DNA from: Streptomyces cinnamoneus
GTDB lineage: Bacteria > Actinomycetota > Actinomycetes > Streptomycetales > Streptomycetaceae
NCBI RefSeq assembly: GCF_014650495.1
Contig: NZ_BMVB01000016.1
Location: 62,001 to 126,000 of the forward strand
Direction: 5' to 3'
DNA length: 64,000 nt
Shown here: in pieces, positions 33,797 through 40,822 of the stretch
Layout of the letters: every line of letters starts with the position of its first letter
How positions within the stretch are numbered: position 1 is the first letter of the stretch
Position numbers and translations under genes: made by a program
Notes under the pieces: generated by a model
Told to the model about the DNA's origin: nothing
Database searches by the model: none
What the model saw: the letters and a program-made list of their open reading frames with translations, nothing else

Positions 33797-34078
33797 TTAG
33801 CGGCGCTTCGACTTGCGGTCGTCCTTGACGTGGCCGCGGAAGGTGCGGGTCGGCGAGAACTCGCCGAGCTTGTGGCCGACCATCGACTCGGTGACGAACA
33901 CCGGGACGTGCGTCTTGCCGTTGTGCACCGCGAGCGTGTGGCCGAGCATGGCCGGCACGATCATGGAGCGACGGGACCAGGTCTTGATGACGTTCTTGGT
34001 ACCGGCTTCGTTCTGAGCGTCCACCTTCTTGATGAGGTGTCCGTCGACGAAGGGTCCCTTCTTGAGACTACGCGGCAT
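33797..34078 (-). CDS. rpsS: 30S ribosomal protein S19
   Basis: 93 residues. MPRSLKKGPFVDGHLIKKVD, KTWSRRSMIVPAMLGHTLAV and VGHKLGEFSPTRTFRGH are S19 signatures. 12 bp after rplB. Confidence 0.98.
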   Translation of the reverse strand: MPRSLKKGPFVDGHLIKKVDAQNEAGTKNVIKTWSRRSMIVPAMLGHTLAVHNGKTHVPVFVTESMVGHKLGEFSPTRTFRGHVKDDRKSKRR

Positions 34079-34090
34079 CTAAACCCGCTC

Positions 34091-34927
34091 CTAGCGCTTC
34101 TTGTTCGTCTTGCGGCGGCGGACGATGTACTTGTTGCTCGCCTTCTTGGGAGAACGAGTACGACCCTCCTTCTGACCCCACGGGGAGACCGGGTGGCGAC
34201 CACCGGAGGTCTTGCCCTCACCACCACCGTGCGGGTGGTCAACCGGGTTCATCGCGACACCGCGGACGGTCGGGCGAACGCCCTTCCAGCGCATACGGCC
34301 GGCCTTGCCCCAGTTGATGTTCGACTGCTCGGCGTTGCCGACCTCGCCGACAGTGGCGCGGCAGCGGACGTCGACCAGGCGGACCTCGCCGGACGGCATG
34401 CGCAGGTGGGCGTAAGCGCCCTCCTTCGCCAGCAGCTGGACGGACGAACCGGCCGAGCGGGCGAACTTGGCGCCACCACCGGGACGGAGCTCGATCGCGT
34501 GGATCGTGGTACCGACCGGGATGTTGCGCAGCGGGAGGTTGTTGCCCGGCTTGATGTCGGCCGTGGGGCCGTTCTCAACCCGGTCACCCTGGCTGAGCTT
34601 CGCCGGGGCGATGATGTAGCGCTTCTCGCCGTCTGCGTAGTGCAGGAGCGCGATGCGCGCGGTGCGGTTCGGGTCGTACTCGATGTGAGCGACCTTGGCC
34701 GGCACGCCGTCCTTGTCGTGACGACGGAAGTCGATCACGCGGTAGGCGCGCTTGTGGCCGCCACCCTGGTGGCGGACGGTCACGCGACCGGTGTTGTTAC
34801 GGCCACCCTTGCTGTGCAGCGGGCGGACCAGCGACTTCTCCGGCGTGGACCGCGTGATCTCGACGAAGTCGGCGACGCTGGAGCCACGACGGCCCGGGGT
34901 CGTCGGCTTGTACTTGCGGATACCCAT
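34091..34927 (-). CDS. rplB: 50S ribosomal protein L2
   Basis: 278 residues; peptidyl-transferase-adjacent L2. MGIRKYKPTTPGRRGSSVAD at the start, and the conserved MNPVDHPHGGGEGKTSGGRH with the His used near the active centre. 41 bp after rplW. Confidence 0.98.
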   Translation of the reverse strand: MGIRKYKPTTPGRRGSSVADFVEITRSTPEKSLVRPLHSKGGRNNTGRVTVRHQGGGHKRAYRVIDFRRHDKDGVPAKVAHIEYDPNRTARIALLHYADGEKRYIIAPAKLSQGDRVENGPTADIKPGNNLPLRNIPVGTTIHAIELRPGGGAKFARSAGSSVQLLAKEGAYAHLRMPSGEVRLVDVRCRATVGEVGNAEQSNINWGKAGRMRWKGVRPTVRGVAMNPVDHPHGGGEGKTSGGRHPVSPWGQKEGRTRSPKKASNKYIVRRRKTNKKR

Positions 34928-34968
34928 TTCTCAGTCCTCGTCCGATTCCGGACGACTCGGACTCCTGG

Positions 34969-35292
34969 TTAGGAGACCGGGCCGCCGAAGATGTCGATAC
35001 GGTCGCCCTCGGCGAGGGTCACGATGGCGCGCTTGGTGTTGGCGCGCTTGCCGAAACCGGTCTTGGTGCGCTTGCGCTTACCCTGACGGTTGATCGTGTT
35101 GACCCCGGTGACCTTGACCGAGAAGACCGCCTCGACGGCCTGCTTGATCTGGGTCTTGTTGGCGCGCGGGTCGACGATGAACGTGTACTTGTTCTCGTCC
35201 AGCAGCGCGTAGCTCTTCTCCGAGACAACCGGCTTGACCAGCAGGTCGCGCGGGTCCGAGAAGGTCTTGCTGGTGACGACGGCCTCAGTCAT
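34969..35292 (-). CDS. rplW: 50S ribosomal protein L23
   Basis: 107 residues. DLLVKPVVSEKSYALLDENK and KTQIKQAVEAVFSVKVTGVN are signatures. L23 is the exit-site docking protein for trigger factor and SRP. It overlaps the rplD stop by one base. Confidence 0.98.
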   Translation of the reverse strand: MTEAVVTSKTFSDPRDLLVKPVVSEKSYALLDENKYTFIVDPRANKTQIKQAVEAVFSVKVTGVNTINRQGKRKRTKTGFGKRANTKRAIVTLAEGDRIDIFGGPVS

Positions 35293-35942
35293 CAGGCCAC
35301 GCTCCCTTCGGTCTCAGCGGCCTTGGGGCCAGACACGAAGGACTCGAAGGCGGCCTGGGTGAAGACCACGTCGTCGGAGACGAGCACGTCGTACGTGTTC
35401 AGCTGGCCCGGCTCCAGGATGTGCACCTGGGGCAGGTTGCGGGCGGACAGCCACGCGGCCTCGTCGGACCGGTCGGCGACCAGGAGCAGGTTCTTGCGCT
35501 CCGAGATCTTGCCGAGCAGGGTCTTGGCGGCCTTGGTGGACACCGCGCCGTCGACCACGCCGGTGACGACGTGGATACGGCTGTGGCGCGCCCGGTCGGA
35601 GAGGGCACCGCGCAGGGCGGCGGCCTTCATCTTCTTGGGGGTGCGCTGCGAGTAGTCACGCGGCACGGGACCGTGCACGACGCCACCACCGGCGAACTGC
35701 GGCGCGCGGGTCGAACCCTGACGGGCGCGACCGGTGCCCTTCTGGCGGTAAGGCTTCTTGCCACCACCACGGACCTCGCCACGGGTCTTGGTCTTGTGCG
35801 TGCCCTGACGGGCAGCGGCCAGCTGCGCGACGACGACCTGGTGGATCAGCGGAACGCTGACCTTCGCGTCGAAGATCTCCGCGGGGAGCTCGACGGTCCC
35901 GGCCTTGTCGCCTGCCGGCGAAAGGATGTCAATGGTGCTCAT
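35292..35942 (-). CDS. rplD: 50S ribosomal protein L4
   Basis: 216 residues. The tunnel loop is KTRGEVRGGGKKPYRQKGTG with RAPQFAGGGVVHGPVPRDYS. In enteric bacteria L4 represses the S10 operon through its leader; whether that applies to the long leader here is unknown. Eight bases after rplC. Confidence 0.98.
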   Translation of the reverse strand: MSTIDILSPAGDKAGTVELPAEIFDAKVSVPLIHQVVVAQLAAARQGTHKTKTRGEVRGGGKKPYRQKGTGRARQGSTRAPQFAGGGVVHGPVPRDYSQRTPKKMKAAALRGALSDRARHSRIHVVTGVVDGAVSTKAAKTLLGKISERKNLLLVADRSDEAAWLSARNLPQVHILEPGQLNTYDVLVSDDVVFTQAAFESFVSGPKAAETEGSVA

Positions 35943-35950
35943 CGGTTACC

Positions 35951-36595
35951 TCAGGCCCCCTTGGCCGCGGTACGGACCAGGACGAGGCCGCCGTTCGGAC
36001 CAGGAACCGCACCCTTGATCAGGAGCAGGCCCTTCTCCGCGTCAACGGCGTGGACGGTCAGGTTCTGGGTGGTGACCCGCTCGTTGCCCATGCGGCCCGC
36101 CATGCGGAGGCCCTTGAACACACGGCCCGGGGTGGCGCAGCCACCGATGGAACCGGGCGAGCGGTGCTTGCGCTGGGTGCCGTGACCGGCGCCGAGGCCC
36201 TTGAAGTTGTGACGCTTCATGACACCGGCGAAGCCCTTGCCCTTGCTCTTGCCCGTGACGTCAACCTTGACGCCGGACTCGAACACGGCAGCGGTGATCT
36301 CCTGGCCGAGCGTGTACTCGCTGGCGTCAGCGGTACGCAGCTCCACCAGGTGGCGGCGCGGGGTGACGTCGGCCTTGGCGAAGTGACCCTTGAGGGGCTT
36401 GTTCACCTTGCGCGGGTCGATCTCGCCGAAGGCGATCTGGACCGACTCGTAGCCGTCGATGTCGTTGGTGCGGACCTGGGTAACGACGCAGGGCCCGGCC
36501 TTGACGACGGTCACCGGGACGACACGGTTGTTCTCGTCCCAGACCTGGGTCATGCCGAGCTTCTCGCCCAGGACGCCCTTAATGTTCTTAGCCAT
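35951..36595 (-). CDS. rplC: 50S ribosomal protein L3
   Basis: 214 residues. The N-terminal KGVLGEKLGMTQVWDENNRV and FAGVMKRHNFKGLGAGHGTQ with RKHRSPGSIGGCATPGRVFK are L3 signatures. ATG 36595; the longer frame upstream belongs to rpsJ in another phase. 13 bp after rpsJ. Confidence 0.98.
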   Translation of the reverse strand: MAKNIKGVLGEKLGMTQVWDENNRVVPVTVVKAGPCVVTQVRTNDIDGYESVQIAFGEIDPRKVNKPLKGHFAKADVTPRRHLVELRTADASEYTLGQEITAAVFESGVKVDVTGKSKGKGFAGVMKRHNFKGLGAGHGTQRKHRSPGSIGGCATPGRVFKGLRMAGRMGNERVTTQNLTVHAVDAEKGLLLIKGAVPGPNGGLVLVRTAAKGA

Positions 36596-36608
36596 CTCGC
36601 GCGTCACC

Positions 36609-36917
36609 TCAGAGCTTGATCTCGATGTCGACGCCCGCCGGCAGGTCGAGGCGCATGAGCGAGTCAACCGTCTTCGGCGTGGGGTCGAGGATGTCGATGA
36701 GGCGCTTGTGCGTGCGCATCTCGAAGTGCTCGCGCGAGTCCTTGTACTTGTGCGGCGACTTGATGACGCAGTACACGTTCTTCTCAGTGGGCAGCGGCAC
36801 CGGGCCCGCGACCGACGCACCAGTGCGGGTCACCGTCTCGACGATCTTCTTCGCCGAGGAGTCGATGACCTCGTGGTCGTAGGCCTTGAGCCGGATGCGG
36901 ATCTTCTGTCCCGCCAT
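36609..36917 (-). CDS. rpsJ: 30S ribosomal protein S10 (NusE)
   Basis: 102 residues; r-protein and, as NusE, transcription antitermination partner of NusG. MAGQKIRIRLKAYDHEVIDS and RTHKRLIDILDPTPKTVDSL are signatures. First gene of the S10-spc-alpha block, with a long upstream region (36918-37498). Confidence 0.98.
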   Translation of the reverse strand: MAGQKIRIRLKAYDHEVIDSSAKKIVETVTRTGASVAGPVPLPTEKNVYCVIKSPHKYKDSREHFEMRTHKRLIDILDPTPKTVDSLMRLDLPAGVDIEIKL

Positions 36918-37011
36918 GGCTACTCAGTAGTCCTGTCTCTCGTAACGCTCTGGGACTCGGTGAGCCGCGGCCCGGAAACCTCCCGGAACGCTGCCGTTCT
37001 CCGCTCCACCT

Positions 37012-37036
37012 CCGACCCACGCGGTCGGGCGTGTCG
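37012..37036 (-). promoter_or_regulatory. 25-base leader element, copy 1 (rpsJ)
   Basis: Identical over 25 bases to 47712-47736 upstream of rpsL, in the same orientation relative to the gene. On the transcribed strand it contains CCGACC-GCGTG-GGTCGG, a 6-bp stem with a 5-base loop. It lies 95-119 bases upstream of the rpsJ ATG. Confidence 0.75.
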
Positions 37037-37051
37037 CGCCCCTTCCAGCAA

Positions 37052-37069
37052 AATTTCCCAAAGGAAATT
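37052..37069 (-). promoter_or_regulatory. A/T-rich inverted repeat upstream of the rpsJ element
   Basis: AATTTCC-CAAA-GGAAATT, striking in a GC-rich genome. TTGAGC lies about 17 bases further upstream, so it could be a second promoter region, though no TANNNT -10 is clear. Confidence 0.45.
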
Positions 37070-37295
37070 CCCTGCTCAAGGGGTTCGTGGGGGAAAAGCA
37101 CCCACCGAGCGCCTGGCTGGGGCCCCGCTGACACTTCCCGGAAGATTCCCGTACTTCCGCCCCTTATAAGGGACGACGAGTACTGCGGGACTCGCTTCCA
37201 GTCCTCCCGGCGGGAGGCGCGCAGCATCGGCACTCAACCGAGCAACCTGAACAGTGTGCCATACACCCCGGAAGGGGGTCCAATCGCGGCCGAAG

Positions 37296-37323
37296 ACCGT
37301 ACCCCTACCGGCTCACTTGTCAA
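37296..37323 (-). promoter_or_regulatory. Probable S10-operon promoter
   Basis: A consensus TTGACA (37323-37318), a 16-bp spacer and TACGGT (37301-37296). The predicted start is near 37289. Confidence 0.55.
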
Positions 37324-37406
37324 ACCACCCCGCCGACATACGGGACACTGTGGTCGCCGGCGGCCCGGTGTCACGGCAGCATCACTCCCCGGCATGCTGT
37401 GACGAG

Positions 37407-37436
37407 GGCCGGGGCAACCCCTGGGGAGCCCCGGCC
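37407..37436. other. GC-rich hairpin upstream of the deacetylase gene
   Basis: A 9-bp stem GGCCGGGGC/GCCCCGGCC with a 12-base loop. It does not follow any gene end, so its role is unclear. Confidence 0.5.
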
Positions 37437-37498
37437 GTCCCTCATCACGCTGGGGCAGCCGGAGACTGCGCGCTGCACGACGGGACGGAGTCGCTTAG

Positions 37499-39634
37499 TT
37501 GAAGATCTCACAGCGCAGGGGCATCCCGCGCCGGGCCGTGCTCACCGGCATCGCCGCCACCACGGCGCTCACCGCGGCCGGGTGCAGCAGGGCCTCCGGC
37601 AGCGCGGACCGGGTCACATCGTCCCCCCAGGCCATGGGTTCCGTCGACCCCAGCGCCATGCGGTCCTTCGACACGGCCGGGAACGCCCTCCTGCTGCAGG
37701 TCATGGCGCACCCCGACGACGACCTGTTCTTCATGAACCCCGACGCCCAGCGCCTGGTCGACGCGGGCGTCCCCGTCGTCTCGGTCTACGTCACCGCCGG
37801 CGAGGCCGTCGGGCAGAACTGGATCCCGGGCATGCCCCACCCCAGGGCCGACAAGGCCGGCTACTCCTCGGCCCGCCAGCAGGGCCTGCGCCAGGCTTAC
37901 GCCGAGATGATCGGCAAGGACAAGTTCACCCCTTGGAAGAAGTCCGTCATGGACCTTCCGGGTGGTGTCCGGGCGGAGACCGACGAGCTCGCCAACGGGC
38001 ACCGCAGAGTCCGGCTGATCTTCCTCAACATCGCCATGCTCTCCACCGGCAACACCCGGATGCCCCAGCTGTGGGACCGCCCGTACGCCGTCATGCACTC
38101 CATGGTCTCCGCGGGCTCGCCCTGCACCAGCGTGAGCACCTACCGGCACAACACCCTGGTGGACGTGCTCGCCGCGATCATGACGAAGTTCCGGCCGACC
38201 GTGGTCCACACGATGGACCCCGACCCCGACTACCAGGTCCACGACGCCACCCACCCCAAGGACAACGACTACGGGGCGTGCTCGGACCACCGCGACCACA
38301 CCCCCACTGCCCTCTTCACCTGGAAGGCGCTCGACCAGTGGGTCGCGGACGCCACCCGGCGCGAGGGACACCCGCCGCGCTTCGCCGTGAACGCGTTCCG
38401 CGGGTACTACAACCAGCGCTGGCCGCACAACCTCCCGCAGCAGATCGTGGAGGACAAGCACCGCCTCGTCACCGCCTACGGCGGCGACCCGTCCTGGGAG
38501 TGCGGCAACGCCGCCGGCTGCGGCGACTACGGCCAGGGCGGCAACCGCCCGCTGGAGAACCGCAAGGGCTGGATCCGCTCCACCCACTACCGCTACCCCG
38601 GCGCCGTGGCCGTCGCCGACAGCGACCGCGCCGGCCGGCTGGAGGCGTTCGGCGTGCTCGGCCTGCAGGCCGTGCGCTGGCAGGAGACCTCCCCCGGCAG
38701 CGGCCGCTGGGGCCGGCCGCAGAACCTCGGCGGCGGGCCCCTCGCGCCCTCGCTGGCGGCCGTCAAGGACGCCAAGGGCCGCCGGCTGCTCTTCGCCCTG
38801 CGCTTCTCCTCCCTCGAAGGCCAGGGCCGCGCCAACAGCCGCGAGATCGTCGTCCTGGAGCAGCGCTCCCCCGGCGGCCCCTTCCAGGGCTGGCGGGGCC
38901 TCGGCAATCCCGAGCGGAAGACCGAGCGCGGCCGCCGCGTGGGCCTGCCCGCCGCCGTCGCCACCCCCGACGGCCGGGTCCACCTCTTCGTCCGCAACGC
39001 CGGCAAGGGCCTCTCCAGCCGCGTGCGCGAGGCCGACGGGAAGTGGGGGAAGTGGCAGAGCCTGCACGGCCAGGAGATCCAGGAGGGCCTCACCGTGGCC
39101 CTGGACGACCGGCAGCGCGTCCACGTCTTCGGTGCCGGCCGCGACACCGTCCACCACTGGAGCCAGGAGGCGCCCGGCAAGCCGGTGCGCCACATGCCCC
39201 TCGACGGGCTGCCCGGCCCCGGCGGCGACCAGATCGGCGCGGCCCTCGGCCCGGACGGGGCACTGACGGTGCTCTACCGCACCCCCACCGCCGCCGAGCC
39301 CACCGGCTACCGGCTGGAACCGGACGGCGCCAAGGTCAGCCGGACCGGGGGCGCGGGGCTGCGCTCCTTCACCGGATACGGCGCCCTCGCGGCGACCACC
39401 GTGCCCCGGCGCGGCGGCCGGGACTCCCTGCTGGTGCTGGGCCGCTCGCTGCGCGGCGAGATACAGCTCGTCGACGCCGACGCCGGCGACTCACCCGTAC
39501 GGCCGTCCCACGCCGTCCTGCCGCTGGGCACGTCCTCGCTGGTCACGGACGCGAGCCAGCGGCCGTGCGCCGTGGGCCTGGGCCCGGACGCGACCCCCTG
39601 GCTCTGGCGTCCGGCCCCCGGCTCGGGGGTCTGA
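37499..39634 (+). CDS. Secreted PIG-L family deacetylase with C-terminal propeller-like domain
   Basis: 711 residues, TTG start at 37499 with GGAG 8 bases upstream. The N-terminus has paired Arg (RRGIPRRAVLTG), a hydrophobic stretch and LTAAGC (Cys29), so it is a Tat or Sec lipoprotein. The PIG-L zinc motif AHPDDD starts at His71, and SDHRDHTP near 263 supplies the third His. These enzymes de-N-acetylate sugars (MshB, teicoplanin deacetylase relatives). From about 380 on, repeated segments such as GRVHLFVRNAGKGLSSRVRE and QRVHVFGAGRDTVHHWSQ resemble a beta-propeller that could bind glycan. Substrate unknown; outside the cell it would act on wall or foreign polysaccharide. Confidence 0.9.
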   Translation: MKISQRRGIPRRAVLTGIAATTALTAAGCSRASGSADRVTSSPQAMGSVDPSAMRSFDTAGNALLLQVMAHPDDDLFFMNPDAQRLVDAGVPVVSVYVTAGEAVGQNWIPGMPHPRADKAGYSSARQQGLRQAYAEMIGKDKFTPWKKSVMDLPGGVRAETDELANGHRRVRLIFLNIAMLSTGNTRMPQLWDRPYAVMHSMVSAGSPCTSVSTYRHNTLVDVLAAIMTKFRPTVVHTMDPDPDYQVHDATHPKDNDYGACSDHRDHTPTALFTWKALDQWVADATRREGHPPRFAVNAFRGYYNQRWPHNLPQQIVEDKHRLVTAYGGDPSWECGNAAGCGDYGQGGNRPLENRKGWIRSTHYRYPGAVAVADSDRAGRLEAFGVLGLQAVRWQETSPGSGRWGRPQNLGGGPLAPSLAAVKDAKGRRLLFALRFSSLEGQGRANSREIVVLEQRSPGGPFQGWRGLGNPERKTERGRRVGLPAAVATPDGRVHLFVRNAGKGLSSRVREADGKWGKWQSLHGQEIQEGLTVALDDRQRVHVFGAGRDTVHHWSQEAPGKPVRHMPLDGLPGPGGDQIGAALGPDGALTVLYRTPTAAEPTGYRLEPDGAKVSRTGGAGLRSFTGYGALAATTVPRRGGRDSLLVLGRSLRGEIQLVDADAGDSPVRPSHAVLPLGTSSLVTDASQRPCAVGLGPDATPWLWRPAPGSGV

Positions 39635-39733
39635 GGCCCGGGCTCCGGGGGGGCTGAGGGCCGGGATCCGAGGGCTGAGGGCCGGGCTCGGGGGTCTGAG
39701 GCCGGGCTCCGGGGGGCTGAGGGCCGGCTTCCG
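39620..39733. repeat. Tandem repeat of about 20-23 bp across the end of the deacetylase gene
   Basis: About five imperfect copies of a unit like GGCTGAGGGCCGGGCTCCGG. The first copy includes the stop codon of the deacetylase, and GGCTCGGGGGTCTGAGG occurs both inside the gene end (39620) and again at 39685. This indicates local duplication of the gene's 3' end. Confidence 0.85.
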
Positions 39734-39817
39734 GAAAATGGCCGGGGAGGCTTCTCCCCGGCGACTCTCCGGCCGCTCCCACGTTCAGGCCGTGCCGCGG
39801 AGGGGCAGGGGCAGACC

Positions 39818-40822
39818 GTGCGCATTCACTTCACCGGCGTCGACCTCGGCCGCATCCGGGTCTCCGCGGAGCCCGACCTGCTGTGGGAGACGCTGCTGGC
39901 CGCCCACATGGTCCAGACGGGCCAGGGGCCCCTGATCTTCGGCGAGTGGCGCAACCGGGTGCGCAGCGCGCTGACCGACCCCATGCGCCGGCTCCTCGCC
40001 CTGGCGCCGCCCCGGGGCTACTCCCCCGACTTCCTCACCCCGCCCGAGGCGGCCGAGGGGCTGGAGAGCGGTCTGGACGCCATGCTCTCGCTGCCCCGCG
40101 GCCAGCTGCGCCACGATCTGGAGCTGCTCGCCCCGGACCGGCGCGACCTGCACTTCGTGCGCGCCCTCGCCGCCGGTGAGGCCGCTCCCCTGCGGGCCCT
40201 CGGCGACGGCATCACCGCCTTCCACGACCTGGCCGTCCGGCCCTACCTCGGCAAGCTGAGCGAGCACATCTCCGCCGACCGGGCCGTGCGCTCCCAGTCG
40301 ATCCTGCACAGCGGCGGCGAGCACCTGCTGGCCACCCTGCATCCGGCGGTCCGCTGGAACCCACCCGTACTGGAAGTGGCGATCCCGGGGACCACCGAGG
40401 ACGTCTACCTGGAGGGGCGCGGGCTTCGGCTCGTGCCCTCCTTCTTTTGCTGGCGCGCCCCCACCGTGCTGCGTGATCCCCTGCTCCCGCCGGTGCTCGT
40501 CTACCCGATCGTCCACGACCCCGCGTGGCTGCTCGACGTCCACGGCGACCGCCGGGCGCGCGGCGAGCCGCCGCTGGCCGCGCTGCTCGGCCGCACCCGG
40601 GCCGAGGTGCTGGAGGCCACCGCCCGCGGCTGCACCACCAGCGAGCTGGCCCGCCGGGTGCGCATCGCCATGGCGACCGCCAGCCACCACGCCACGGTCC
40701 TGCGCGACGCGGGCCTGATCACCACCCACCGGGCCAACGGCCGGGCGTACCACACGCTCAGCTTCCTGGGCCGGGAGCTGCTCAACGGGCGACGGCTGGT
40801 TGCTCCCGACGCCGCGGGGTGA
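39818..40822 (+). CDS. ArsR-like winged-helix regulator (DUF5937 type)
   Basis: 334 residues. The first ~240 residues are an uncharacterised domain (RIHFTGVDLGRIRVSAEPDL...; LLWETLLAAHMVQ). The C-terminus (about 260-330) is a winged helix: TTSELARRVRIAMATASHHA is the HTH, LRDAGLITTHRANGRAYHTL the wing. Such proteins are common in Streptomyces, often beside transporters or biosynthetic genes. GTG 39818, weak GGGG-type RBS. It converges with the ketoreductase gene and the two overlap by 41 bp. Confidence 0.88.
   Translation: MRIHFTGVDLGRIRVSAEPDLLWETLLAAHMVQTGQGPLIFGEWRNRVRSALTDPMRRLLALAPPRGYSPDFLTPPEAAEGLESGLDAMLSLPRGQLRHDLELLAPDRRDLHFVRALAAGEAAPLRALGDGITAFHDLAVRPYLGKLSEHISADRAVRSQSILHSGGEHLLATLHPAVRWNPPVLEVAIPGTTEDVYLEGRGLRLVPSFFCWRAPTVLRDPLLPPVLVYPIVHDPAWLLDVHGDRRARGEPPLAALLGRTRAEVLEATARGCTTSELARRVRIAMATASHHATVLRDAGLITTHRANGRAYHTLSFLGRELLNGRRLVAPDAAG

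Larger units (their letters stand above)
36918..37498. other. 581-bp intergenic region, rpsJ leader and divergent gene
   Basis: No gene can be supported. From the rpsJ side it holds the 25-base element shared with rpsL (37012-37036), an A/T-rich dyad (37052-37069), a CCCTTATAAGGG palindrome (37161-37172), a probable rpsJ promoter (37296-37323), and a GC hairpin (37407-37436). If the promoter is right, the S10 mRNA leader is about 370 bases. Confidence 0.8.

Noticed and set aside
39620..39733. The tandem repeat as an attachment site or IS end
   Set aside because: No integrase, transposase or flanking direct duplication is nearby.
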